A stretch of 64,000 nt of DNA from Pinus tabuliformis (taxonomy: Eukaryota; Streptophyta; Pinopsida; Pinales; Pinaceae), in contig CM062817.1 in NCBI GenBank assembly GCA_031772625.1, positions 885,460,184 through 885,524,183 of the forward strand, read 5' to 3'. Below, in pieces: positions 10,489 through 21,960 of this stretch. A program made the position numbers and the translations under genes. Numbering within the stretch: the stretch's first letter is position 1; each line of letters begins with the position of its first letter. A model generated the notes under the pieces. That model saw only the letters and a program-made list of their open reading frames with translations. It was not told the DNA's origin and searched no databases.

Positions 10489-11358
10489 AGAGGAATAGGG
10501 TCCAAATTATTGATGAAGATGGGCTATGAAGGTAAAGGGTTAGGCAAACATGCACAAGGCATATTTGAGCCAATTGTTGTTGAGGAAAGGCCTAGGTATT
10601 GGGGTCATGGTTATGGACAACATGATGGAGAATGCTCCAAAGCCAAGGAGGCACATGAAGGTGTTCCAAGAAGGAATTTCATTACATGTTCATTACCTCA
10701 AGCTTGTGAAGTTTGTATTAATGAGGAATGAAGAATTTTTATACCTACTTTGCAAGAAGATGATCATAAGCATGCAACTAGTGGAAATGGAAAACAAGAG
10801 GATGTTGAAATCTCTAAGGTCATTGAAACCATTGTTGGTATTCCGAAAAGAGCCACTACCTCATAAAATTCACCTCTTTAAGAAGGAAACAAAGGTGAAT
10901 GTGCAAGGTATAAATCTACCTTTAATCAAGTTTCTTTTGATTATGATAAGCATGGTAAATCTTCACATAATATTTGGAGAAAACTTACATGTTCCTTTTG
11001 TTGTTTGAATAACCATACTGTTTCGAGGTGTTGGAAGAGGATAGCCATACACAGGAAACTTTCAAAACAAAAAAGACAGAAAGCCAAAGGTTCATTCAAT
11101 AATGGAAACCATGTTGAAAAGAAGATGCAATTATTTTTCACTCATTTCCATAAGCAGGGTCATCTTGTAGACAAGTGTTGGACTTTGTATCCAACAAGTC
11201 ATCCACGACATTTGAAGGTGGAGAGAGATTTTGGCGAGAATGGAAAAGAGTATTTCATAATTGATGTGGGCCAGGATGATACATATGATGAAGTGCAGCT
11301 GAAAGAAGCGCCATTGAAATGGTTTGGAAAGAGATGGTTAGATTTATTAACCAATTAA
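10484..11358 (+). pseudogene. E2 Gag C-terminal part: G-patch and two zinc knuckles
   Basis: The frame entered from the solo LTR reads [20 protein letters not shown] and then [17 protein letters not shown], a G-patch (an RNA-binding, helicase-cofactor glycine motif). After a stop at about 10730 and frame changes, CSFCCLNNHTVSRC (about 10990) is a CCHC knuckle. A second knuckle near 11140-11180 has Phe where both cysteines should be and ends GHLVDKCW. The order coiled coil, G-patch, knuckles suggests a Gag/nucleocapsid protein. No protease or pol follows, so E2 is probably non-autonomous. Confidence 0.6.
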
Positions 11359-11460
11359 GGCCTTGCATTTCTTTTGATAACTAATGCAAATCTTGCCTTA
11401 TTGATGCATTTCCTTGTTATTTTGATGCATTTCTTTTCTCCTGAAAGTATGCTGCATATT

Positions 11461-13396
11461 TGTTAATTTTAGGTATGTTCTATGCTAAAGCAATTTATTT
11501 AATTTCTTTTCCATATTAGCAATCAAATCAGCAAAAAGTAAAGTGCAGATAGAACATAAATATAAATCATAGAAGACAAGCCAAGACAAGAGGACACAAG
11601 ATGTGGTGCTAGCCAAGGACAAACCCCACAATGTGGGGAAACCCTTGATCAATTCTTCTTTTATGTTCTTCAAAGTTCAACAGAGAAAGTGAGAGAGATA
11701 TTTACAACAGAAGTCAACCCTTTGACTTATCTAGATCAGAGCATAGATCATCTCCTATAACGATGATACATGAGATCAATTGAAGACATTTTGCTTCAAA
11801 TGATTCTCCTATGTGATGGCTTCTATCCATTTCGTTCATTTGCTGCACCTTATCGTGTAGCACCATCATGTTGCATCCTGCATCATCATGCTGCTCATGA
11901 TCACTGTGCTGCCCATACATCATGTTGTCCATGATCTCATCTATCATGTTGCCTATTCATCATGCTGCCCATGATCTCATACATCATGCTGCCCATGATC
12001 TCATTCAACATCATGCTGCCCATTACTAATATGTCTATCATCATGTTGTTAGGATTATCATCCTTGCTGCACCTCTGAGATACCTGTCCATATCAAGAAT
12101 ACTAGATCTGAATACTATGATGACCATTGCCACTGTATGTCTTCTTTTACAAGTATGCCGAGAAGCTCTTGATCAATATTGAAACATCATTGAAGTTATG
12201 CCAAGGAAGTAACATATACATCTGTGAGACTGAGATGATACCCAACGTAATTTTCATTGTGCAATCTGAGTTATGTTGTTTGTTGCATCTAAACTGTCAC
12301 AGGGATACCACCAAGATTTATATGCATAGATTGTGGCTACAATAGTTTGTTCCAGCGGCCTCATTAACTTACTACGGCCACCAACAGCTTCCAACAACTC
12401 TTCCTTATCACTGTGGCTACCCTCACCTTGACTGCGGCTGTCTATGTATTGACTGTGACTTCATGACTGCGACATTTCTATTCTATGTGTATATATATAT
12501 GGTCAACGTAAGAAGTGTTTTCATGATCGATAAACTGCGTGGATATCTTTAGCGTATAGGGACTAAGCATGCATAACTGCATATGCATATAAGGTTGCGT
12601 ATAAGGTGACAACATTGTCCATGCTGTGCATATACTTCATAACGTAAACATGTACAGCGTGAACATTGACCTCCAATGGCAGAGTGAACATATATCTCCG
12701 ATGACAGTGTGAACAGTGACACATATCTCCCATGACTGCCATGTCCTGTTACAGCATGTATATATCTTTGCCATTTTCTGCATATATGTATCTCCATTGC
12801 CTACGTGTAGGGCTTCATGACTAGAGTATTTCATAATCTGACCAGCGTGTAGATGTCTTCATAACTGCGTGTAGGTCTTCATGACTAGTGTTATGATTGC
12901 GGCTCTTCCAGGAGCAGATTCTCACGTTGACTACGGATTAGGGAAACGTATCACTGTGGCTTCCATCTACTGTGGCTCCCTTCTACTGCAGCTTCCATGG
13001 CATCACATTTACTGTGTCTTTCTGTGCGTTAGAACTAGGGCATTATAGGCCAGCATACATTCTCATGGTGTCTCTCTCTTACTCCAAAAACCCAAGACTT
13101 GGAGAGGAGGAGATCACCTCAATAATGTATATATCAAATGACATCAAATCCTCTTCTATTTATACCAAAAAATGTATAGGTTGAATAGACATGACGTTTG
13201 GGCTTCTTGAGCCTACATAAGTTGCTGGCCGACTTAACAATTTGTCCATAACATAAATAAATTCATAACTTCATAAATACTCATTGAAATCAAATGATCT
13301 TTAGATTAATCCTACACCTCTCGACGAGAGGGATCCAATAAAAATATCAGCTGCCATAAATAAGCTGACCCACATGGAGTTTGGCCCTAGTTGCCA
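11461..13396 (-). repeat. 3' LTR of copia element C3
   Basis: About 1936 bp, nearly the same as 16187-18121. On the minus strand it starts TGGCAACTAGGGCC and ends TAAAATTAACA. Near 11880-12030 it contains several copies of CATCATGCTGCCCATGATCTC. ORFs within it occur in both LTRs only because the LTRs are copies; none looks like a protein. Confidence 0.8.
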
Positions 13397-13436
13397 TAAA
13401 TAAGTTGTACTATCTCTGCCATTAGTGCCTTGCACT

Positions 13437-14520
13437 GCTCTGCCCAGCTCTGCTGGCTCTACTCTGCTCTCCTCAGCTCAGCTCTGGCCTGCTGGCTCTG
13501 CTCTGCTCAACTTAGCTCTGCTGAACTATGAAGAAGAAGAATTGATCGAGAATGTCTCATACCATTCTCCATTGACCCAAAGTTAGTCTCAGAGTGCGTA
13601 CCACTGGTCTCAAACCAGTCTCAACCGACCCAAAGTCAGCGTCATAGTGGGTACCACTCTTACCAATAGTCCCAGACCAGTATCGCAGGCTCAGAGAGTG
13701 TACCACTGGTCCCAGACCAGTCTCAACTGACCCGAAGTCCGCATCATAGTATGTACCACTCTCATTGGTCACATACCAGTCCTACACTGACATGAATTCA
13801 GTCTTAGAGTACGTACCACTGGTCCTAGACCAGTGTCAACCGACCCGAAGTCAGCGTCATAGTATGGTACAACTCCTACCACTAGTCCCAGACCAGTATC
13901 ATTGATCCCAGATCAATGGAGGTCATCCTAGTGTAGGGAGTACGGTAGATACAATGATGCATCCATTGGTACTACTATTGTCCCTAACTTCATTTCCCTG
14001 CTCATTGATCAGATAAGAGGTACTTCCCATGAGTCCCAGACTGCATGGGTAGGATGCCTCGACAGGAGAACTAATCAATACTGTCCTCACAGGAGAACAC
14101 ATCAATCCTGCTACAATCGCCATGGAGAACACATCAATCTAGGCCTCATAGGAGAACACATCAATCCTGCTACAATCGCCTGGAGAACACATCAATCCAA
14201 GCTGCCATGGAGAACTCATCAATCCAGGCCTCACAGGAGAACACATCAATCCTGTTACAGTCACCATGGAGAACACATCAATCCAGGTCTCATAGGAGAA
14301 CACATCAATCCTGCTATAGTCGCCATGGAGAACACATCAATCCAGGCCTCACAGGAGAACACATCAATCCTACTACAATCTCCATGGAGAACACATCAAT
14401 CCAGGCCTCACAAGAGAACTAATCATCCTGTTACACAGGAGAGCGAATCATCCTGTTCCACAAGAGAGCGAATCATCTTGTCCCACAAGAGAGAGAATCA
14501 TCTTGTTTCAGCGCGCACCA
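13437..14520. repeat. Cluster of four minisatellites in C3
   Basis: Four adjacent arrays lie between the RNase H remnant and the 3' LTR. 13437-13528 is GCTCTGCT-type repeats. 13560-13920 is a longer diverged unit around ACCACTGGTCCCAGACCAGT with GACCCGAAGTC. 14093-14420 is GGAGAACACATCAATCC with alternating 32- and 27-base spacing, giving a 59-base higher-order unit. 14420-14510 is CAAGAGAGCGAATCATCTTGT-type units of about 31 bases. Long frames across the third array are by-products of the repeat. Confidence 0.75.
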
Positions 14521-14887
14521 CCAGGGGAGGGTGAGTCACCCTGTGGTCGTATGTTGCTCCAGTAAGAATCGAAAGCCCTCAAATCTCCCAGAGCTCAATG
14601 TATGCAACATGTAGGACCCTTGCACAAAGGTTTCTTGATGACTCCAAGTCATTTGGAAAAATCACAAATTAGATCTTTCCTCGGGTCTTTGACAAGGTGT
14701 ATCGACCTGTACATCATCTTAATGCGATGGATCCTCCTTGCTTATCAACTTACCATATCCCAGATGATGTCTATCTGCTGGAGCAATCGACGAATACAGG
14801 ATTCCTCAATAATTGAATCTCACCTCTGGTTGTTACAGAGAATCACAATGGTATGTGATCAAATAACTCACTGAAGAGCTTCCACAA

Positions 14888-15130
14888 CTAGGCAACTTCA
14901 TACGAGGTCATACTCATAGTTATGTATCTGATCTCGGTGGTGCTTATGGCAACTGAATTTTGCTTCCTACTCATCCATGATATTGAAGTAGAATCCAAAG
15001 AGAACCAACACTGAAAGAGTGCTCTAGTGATCCTCCACACTGCCCGCCCAGTCAGCATTCGAATACTCATGCGGTTTTCAAATTTCCAGCAGTCTATCTC
15101 AATCCATGAGAGATTGTGTCGTGAAGACAT
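14888..15130 (-). pseudogene. Copia RNase H remnant of C3
   Basis: The minus-strand frame ends with SWMSRKQNSVAISTTEIRYI, matching the conserved copia RNase H block (ISW-S-KQ-VA-STTEAEY). The catalytic Glu of that block is changed to Ile (EAEY to EIRY), and upstream residues are scrambled. It would have degraded the RNA strand of the RNA/DNA hybrid; it is now inactive. Confidence 0.65.
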
Positions 15131-15379
15131 CTCAGAAGATTCTTGGCACCAATCTAGTGGGTCTCAACCAAATATGAGCTCATCATGCTAAAACATATGT
15201 CTAGAATCCAACTCCCTCTTACTTCTACAAATGAGAGGGTCCGCACCTGTCAAAAATAGTTCATCTGTATAAGGTGCCGGTATGAGAGGTTTATCATCCA
15301 CAACCTTCGGGTAATGGTTTGGATCGGTTTCAATCCTAGTGAATCTCAGCTTCATCAAAAAGCTATCAATCCTCTCATA

Positions 15380-15490
15380 TTACGCATAGGGTGTTTTGCT
15401 TCAAGCCATAGAGGGCTTTCTTCCACCTGTATACATAAGATTCTCATTCATGAATCTCAAACTCCACGGGCTGCTCCAAACCTGTGGACC
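15380..15490 (-). pseudogene. Copia reverse transcriptase remnant of C3
   Basis: The minus strand reads YVYRWKKALYGLKQ, the hallmark motif upstream of the copia RT active site, with an in-frame stop just before it. The YVDD active site is not found further left, so only a fragment survives. Confidence 0.6.
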
Positions 15491-15697
15491 TGCTATATGA
15501 GGGGAATGCTCCCCTTGTAAGATTTTCCTTCGATACATATCAAACATGTACTTTCATGCTCCTCTTGAATTCAGGCTTCCCTGTCACCATCTGACTCACA
15601 AACCTCCTGTGTTATGTGTCAATGGACATGGTCCCCAGTGGACTTCCTGTAACTTAATACAACCCTGAACTCAACAACATCTTTGAAAATTCTATTT

Positions 15698-16147
15698 TCA
15701 AATACGTACCTTTCCATTGACGAGTGCTACCCTGAAAGGGTTGACTTCCATTTCCGAGATGGACACCATGGTCTTCTTGCGATCAGGTAAATAAAAGAGA
15801 TTCTGGGGTTCCTTGCTTTCTTTGAAGAGTCGACCATTTCCTTGATAACCTGCATTACTTGTCATTCCTCTGATCATTGAAGATGTCCCTGGAATGATTA
15901 TTATCTTCATCAAGAGATGTGTCCCTATCCTTCGGACACTCCTTTGCATAATGGCCAAACTTATTTCAAGGCATTTGTCTTTCCTTCCACCCTTTGATCC
16001 AAACTTCTCAATGAAGTAGAACATCAGAAACTTTCTGTTGCACCATTCTGATAATATGCTTTGCTTTGACTTCACCCTAAGTGAATTGTGAAAAACCCAT
16101 TGATCCTTTTGTCTTGTCCCAACTGTATTTGGTGATTGCTCTTTCAC
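15698..16147 (-). pseudogene. Copia Gag C-terminal remnant of C3
   Basis: About 150 residues just inside the primer site. The translated frame itself is uninformative; another frame reads NKFGHYAKECPKDRDTS at about 15925-15975, the second half of a copia CCHC zinc knuckle. So the gag has shifted frame. Capsid helices cannot be traced. Confidence 0.5.
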
Positions 16148-16174
16148 TCTTGCTTGGGCATTGTCTTCACCTCA

Positions 16175-16186
16175 GCTCTGATACCA
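16175..16186 (-). other. Primer binding site of C3 (initiator Met tRNA)
   Basis: The minus strand reads TGGTATCAGAGC, exactly the plant iMet site, directly adjoining the LTR end TAACA. It sets C3 as minus-strand with its 5' LTR to the right. Confidence 0.9.
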
Positions 16187-18121
16187 TGTTAATTTTAGGT
16201 ATGTTCTATGCCAGAGCAATTTATTTAATTTCTTTTCCATATTAGCAATCAAATCAGCAAAAAGTAAAGTGCAGATAGAACATAAATATAAATCGTAGAA
16301 GACAAGCCAAGACAAGAGGACACAAGATGTGGCGCTAGCCAGGGACAAACCCCACAATGTGGGGAACCCTTGATCAATTCTTCTTTTATGTTCTTCAAAG
16401 TTCAGCAGAGAAAGTGAGAGAGATATTTATAACATAAGTCAACCCTTTGACTTATCTAGATCAGAGCATAGATCATCTCCTATAACGATGATACATGAGA
16501 TCAGTTAAAGACATTCTGCTTCAAATGATTCTCCTAGGTGACGACTTCTATCCATTTCATTCATTTGCTACACCTTATTGTGTAGCACCATCATGCTGCA
16601 TCCTACATCATCATGCTGCTCATGATCACTGTGCTGCCCATACATCATGTTGTCCATGATCTCATCTATCATGTTGCCTATTCATCATGCTGCCCATGAT
16701 CTCATACATCATGCTGCCCATGATCTCATTCAACATCATGCTGCCCATTACTAATATGTCCATCATCATGTTGTTGGGATTATCATCCTTGTTGCACCTT
16801 TGAGATACCTGTCCATATCAAGGATACTAGATCTGAATACTGTGATGACCATTGTCACTGTATGTCTTATTTTACAGGTATGCCGGGAAGCTCTTGATCA
16901 ATATTGAAACATCATTGAAGTTATGCCGAGGCAGTAACATATACATCTGTGAGACTGAGATGATACCCAACGTAATTTTCATTGTGCAATCTGAGTTATG
17001 TTGTTTATTGCATCTAAACTGTCACAGGGATACCACCGAGATTTATACGCATAGATTGTGGCTACAACAGTTTGTTCCAGTGGCCTCATTAACTTACTGC
17101 GGCCACCAGCAGCTCCCAACAGCTCTTCCTTATCACTGCGGCTACCCTCACCTTGACTGCGGTTGTCTATGTCTTGACTGTGACTTCATGACCGCAGCAT
17201 TTCCATGCTATATATATATATATATGGTCAACGTAAGAAGTGTTTTCATGAACAATAAACTGCATTGATATCTTTAGCATATAGGGACGGAGCATGCATA
17301 ACTGCGTATGCATATAAGGCTACGTATAAGGTGACAACACTGTCCACACTGTGCATATAGTTCATAACATCAACATGTACAACGTGAACATTGACCTCCG
17401 ATGACAAAGTGAACATGGACCTCCGATGACAACGTGAACCGTGACACATATCTCCCATGACTGCCATGTCCTGTTACAGCGTGTATATATCTTTTCCATT
17501 TTCTGCATATATGTGTCTCCATTGCCTGCGTGTAGGGCTTCATGACTAGCGTATTTCATAATCTGACCAGCGTGTATATGTCTTCATAATTTGCGTGTAG
17601 GTCTTCATGACTAGAGTTATGACTGCGGCTCTTCTAGGAGCAGATTCTCACGTTGATTGCGGCTTAGGGCAACGTATCACTATGGCTTCATTCTACCGTG
17701 GATCCCTTCTACTGCGGCTTCCATGGCATCATGTTACTGTGTCTTGCTGTGCGTTAGTACTAGGGCATTAATGGCCATCATACATTCTCATGGTGTCTCT
17801 CTCCTGCTCCAAAAACCCAAGACATGGAGAGGAGGATATCACCTCAATAATGTATATATCAAATGACATCAAATCCTCTTCTATTTATACCAAAAAACAT
17901 ATAGGTTGAATAGACATGAAGTTTGAGCTTCTTGAGCCTACATAAGTTGCTAGTCGACTTAACAATTTGTCCATAACATAAATAAATTCATAACTTCATA
18001 AACACTCATTGGAATCAGATGATCTTTAGATCAATCCTACACCTCTTGATGAGAGGCATCCAATAAAAATATCAGCTGCCATAAATAAGCTGACCCACAT
18101 GGAGTTTGGCCCTAGTTTCCA
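16187..18121 (-). repeat. 5' LTR of copia element C3
   Basis: About 1935 bp, the partner of 11461-13396, with differences every few dozen bases by eye. It starts on the minus strand TGGAAACTAGGGCC and ends next to the primer site. It shares the CATCATGCTGCCCATGATC repeats (about 16600-16750) and a TA run near 17210. Confidence 0.8.
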
Positions 18122-19561
18122 ATTTAACAATATTGCATGAAGCAAGATGTGGGAAAATTAGAGTTATGTTGACTCACTTAGATGCAGCAAAGAGGACAAT
18201 TTTCAACTACAAATTTGCATGCATGTTGCATTCTTGAACTTGCATGTTTACGTTAGGAAATTGTTCGAAAGTGGAGTATGTTGACTCACTTTATTGCAGA
18301 AGATTTGGTCATTTCAACTCTTTAAGTACTCGTACATACCAATGGGATTCTGTACTTGTGAGAAAGTTGAGAATTGTGATACATGAATGAGAGTTTGTGT
18401 GTGTGAACAATGGAATTTTTAATAGTTTCATTGTGCTTGAACATGCATGAGTGATTGACTTGTGTTGGTTGATTGCTTTGTTAACATGTATGTTGTCAAC
18501 TTGAGAATGTTGATCATTTGCATATGCATGAGTGTCGGTTTGTGTGGTTGATTGATCATTACATGTATGTTATATCGACTTGGAAGAGTTGATTTTGTCT
18601 CCAAAGATGAAAGGGAGATGTGATGAATTGTTTCATGAGAATGTGGAATTCTTGTTGTAAATCATCAAGTTGTTGTACATGCTTTTGCTTGACTTGAAAG
18701 TCATTTGTTTGAAGAAGCATGTTTTGTTAACTTGTGTTTAGTCGATGATTTATACACTAAGAAGTAAGAGTACGCATCGATGTTCAAATGATGTGACATT
18801 TGTTGCTTTAAAGAAGCAAAATGAAGAGGGTGTCAAGTTATATTCTTGCATGAGTGTTTATCAAGGTTAGTGATGTTTCTTGTGACAAGATGTCGCAGGA
18901 TTTTGGAAGGTCCACGCTTGAGCAAGAGGCTCATGATTATCCTTCATTCTTAAATCATGACATGAGCAGCATGTTAATAGTGGAGGATGATGGAATCAAG
19001 AAGAAAAAGTGGACAAAAATTCCAAAAAAAATTGTAGCCATTGTAGACCATTTGATGTATTGACGCCAAGAAGTGAAAGAGATGGCAAATGCATTCTTCC
19101 AAATGTAGAATTTGGAACCATGGAGGTAAAATAATGGTCATTTCTTTTCTTTTTATTTCTGATATTGGAACTCATTGTTGTAGTTCACTCACATGGGCTT
19201 AACTTGGAAAAGTGGTTTCCAAGGAGAAGCTTGCATCGAATGCATGCGTTGCAAAGGAGGAACATGATTCTCAGTGGGAAGGCCATCAGTTAGTTTTCCA
19301 AGCATCGAGGGATCGCTTTGGTACAACAAGGTATTTAATTATCAAGTAACCAACAAGTGTTGGATTGGGTCAGCAACAAAAGGAGAACATTGGTTGAAGT
19401 GCCATGCCATCTGCAAGGCAAGGCATGTCAGTGAACCCAAGTGGTTGTCATGGAGATTTTTCCAAGTAGAATCAATTGATAGAATTGGGAAGGAGAAGAG
19501 TATTAAGATATCATCAGATAACCAGATTTTGTGGGTCCAAAAGCATGTCAGTGGGAAGAAG
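18122..19561 (+). mobile_element. Non-coding 3' interior of E2 and purine tract
   Basis: E2 sequence resumes after C3. No enzyme domain was recognised. Around 18420-18600 there are loose repeats of GTTGATTGATCATT-like and ATGCATGAGTGT-like words. Short frames at 18854-19063 (Lys-rich tail) and 19274-19561 have no identifiable family. The segment ends GTGGGAAGAAG immediately before the LTR, a plausible polypurine tract. Confidence 0.45.
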
Positions 19562-20928
19562 TGATCAGAATCTGGATTAGGGGCAAAATTTTGCTCAGAA
19601 ATCAAAGTGCTCAAAATCGTTCGAAACCTGAACGACCGTGTCCATCTCGGTGAAAAGATCCCAATGCAACACATTTCACTCAAAATGGAGCTCATATGAT
19701 AAATATAGAGACTTCTATCCGCCTTGTCAAACAAGCAAAAAATTGGGTACAGGGCTGACTGGGATGCTGACTAGGCATCTGTACAACCCATTCAATAAAA
19801 AGAATATTGCAAGGAATATTATTTGGAATATTCCAAGGAATATTATTTGGAATATTCCAAGGAATATTATTTGGAATATTCCTAGAATATTATTTGGAAT
19901 ATTCCCAAAATATTTTGACAAGTGGCTCAATCGCATTTTGAAAATTGTCGACATGTTATTGGTCAAAGGCATTGAGGTGGACCAATGAGAGGCCGACACG
20001 TGGCAAGCCCGAAGGTCACCACGTGCCCTCTCAAAGGTTGGGTAAATTTTTTTGGTAGGCCAAGGAATCGAACTCGCAACCTCACCCACACAAACCCAAA
20101 GCCTTACCACTATGCCAAAAACATGTTACTTAACATACTATGGGTGCGACTTGTAATTAAATATATGGTACACGACGGCTGGGGAAAGAGAGGGCCAACC
20201 CGGCGGGCTAGCCCTCTCCACATATGACTGTACACCATAACCAGAGGCCAATGCTACGTGCTAAGCAGGATTAATGTTAATTCCAAGCTTATCCCCTAAT
20301 TAATTATGGATTTAGTTGGCGATAATTTGGCAGGTTCGACAAATCTGACATTGCTCCAAATTTGGCGGGGTTAACTACAGTTTCTCCATATTTGGTGGAG
20401 TTTTCCTAGGGAAAACTGAAGAGACCATAACTTTTGCTAAATTCGACCAATTTTGGCTCAGAAAGAGTCATTCCTAGATGATTTGGATGCTCTAAACACA
20501 ATGGAATAGGTTGCAAAGGCAGAAAGGCACTTATGTATGTGATTTTTCTATGTTGAAGTTTAAGGAAGCCTAGGGCCACCAGGAGAGGAGGTCAAGCCTA
20601 GATTAGCTGCAGTCTAATTGCAGAGATAGATAGTCATTTTTGGGGTTTTTGGATCTTTTGAATCCATTGGACCACTACAGGTGAATGTAATTAGAGAATT
20701 GACCATTAATCCAAAGAGGGCCTAGCCATTGGAGCAAGCCCAAGGTAGCCCAGGAGGGGTGAACTCCTTTATCAGCTTTGTGTTATGAGTTACTATGTTT
20801 TAATTCTATGCAATTTACTTGTTGTATATGTTTTTTAAACAACTAATTAATATCATAAATTCCTCATAAAATACACTCAATACTTGACACATAATCCTTC
20901 ACATTTTGGTTAATTTGAGATGATCTTA
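19562..20928 (+). repeat. 3' LTR of E2, truncated by C1
   Basis: Begins TGATCAGAATCTGG and follows the 5' LTR until GAGATGATCTTA, where C1 starts; about 55 bases of the LTR end are missing. Distinctive parts are four AATATTATTTGGAATATTCC-type repeats (19803-19905), the antisense tRNA-like module, and the iMet-LTR block TAGCCCAGGAGGGGTGAACTCC near 20747. Confidence 0.75.
20053..20118 (-). promoter_or_regulatory. tRNA-like Pol III promoter module in LTR (best copy)
   Basis: The minus strand reads box A TGGCATAGTGG and, 33 nt on, box B GTTCGATTCC, both close to the Pol III consensus. CACGTG (G-box core) lies at about 20018, just beside it. Antisense to the LTR as in the other copies. Confidence 0.55.
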
Positions 20929-21960
20929 TGTTGATCAGTGGTTGTCATTGATGTCAACCCAAGCAGCAACAGGGGCTACCCGATTGTGCAAGGGAATTTT
21001 GACTTGAAAAATCATATTATTTTGCATCAAATATCTTCTCGATGGATTCTACTCATCGATATGTTTCCGTTGATATATGGTACGCCTCCCAGTTCTTCAC
21101 GGTCTGAGAGTTATTTGCGTTAGAAGTTAGTAACCCCAATTAGTGGGCTAAAACATATGGGGTTGTGGCATGGAACTCATAATTGGTTGTGGTCATTGAA
21201 TAGTCAATAATTAATAATATTTTTATGCTCCTAAAATCCCTCCAACGTTCACTTGTTGAGGACCCTCTCAACTCAAGACATTCATATAAATAATTACCCT
21301 CATATCCTCCTCTTGTAGGGATTTCGTGGCTTCAAACTGGTCATCGTGGAATTTTCGCTATAAATTTTTACTTCGAAGTTTCAGAAGATTAAATTAAAAC
21401 CCATTTGAGACGAAATCTTGATGAACCTCATGACCAAATTTCAGGTCTTGGTTCGCTATAGTTTTGGATATTGATCTGCGGAAGTTAGGGTTTTGGCAAA
21501 CTCATGAATTCCATGTCAAACAGGTGACGTTGGGAAAATCGTCATAACTTTCTCTCTAAACATTGGATTCAAATTTAGAAATTAGTCACAGAAATAGGAT
21601 ATAATTGAATTCCATGTCAAGCAGGTGACGTTGGGAAAATCGTCATAACTTTCTCTCTAAACATTGGATTCAAATTTAGAAATTAGTCACAGAAATAGGA
21701 TATAATTTAGTTTTTTGAGTAGCAATTTCACGGCCCAAGGTGGCAACAGTGACATGTGGCACTTCGTACAAGTTCGCTCTACTGAACCAGGCTATAATCA
21801 GGTCATCATGGGAGATTGGGCATAACTCTTTCTTGAAGAATCCAATCTTGATCTGACCTATGAGATGGCAAAGAGGACTCAAAGGGCTATGACAATATGA
21901 AATTATGACCTTGGAGATTTGAAGTTACATTGATACACCAGATTCAATATCGAGCTCCTA
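20929..21960 (+). repeat. 5' LTR of copia element C1
   Basis: Starts TGTTGATCAGTGGTTG and aligns with 24696-25544 up to about 21864. The 3' boundary is uncertain because its partner is truncated and no primer site was recognised. It contains a 101-bp tandem duplication (21506-21606 and 21607-21707) that its partner lacks, so the duplication arose after insertion. Confidence 0.65.
21506..21707 (+). repeat. 101-bp tandem duplication in C1 LTR
   Basis: GAATTCCATGTCAAACAGG starts at 21506 and again, with one change, at 21607; the two units are almost identical over 101 bases. The other LTR has a single diverged unit. Confidence 0.85.

Larger units (their letters stand above)
11461..18121 (-). 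mobile_element. Copia-type LTR element C3, nested in E2
   Basis: Minus-strand element with two LTRs of about 1.94 kb, an iMet primer site and decayed gag, RT and RNase H pieces in copia order, followed by minisatellites. Integrase was not recognised, so the interior (2.8 kb) is deleted. The immediate flanks (ATATT left, ATTTA right) do not match, so the target duplication is lost or mutated. E2 sequence resumes on both sides. Confidence 0.8.

Noticed and set aside
12127..12345. Frame with a second copy at 16852-17268
   Set aside because: Both lie in the two LTRs of C3; similarity is due to LTR duplication.
13557..14520. Possible CRISPR-like array
   Set aside because: Units are adjacent minisatellite repeats without unique spacers, inside a plant retrotransposon.
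14207..14534. Open frames made of repeated MENTSIQASQEN-like words
   Set aside because: By-product of the 59-base minisatellite; the unit length determines which frames stay open.
20053..20118. Functional tRNA gene
   Set aside because: Box A and B fit, but acceptor and anticodon stems could not be paired by eye.
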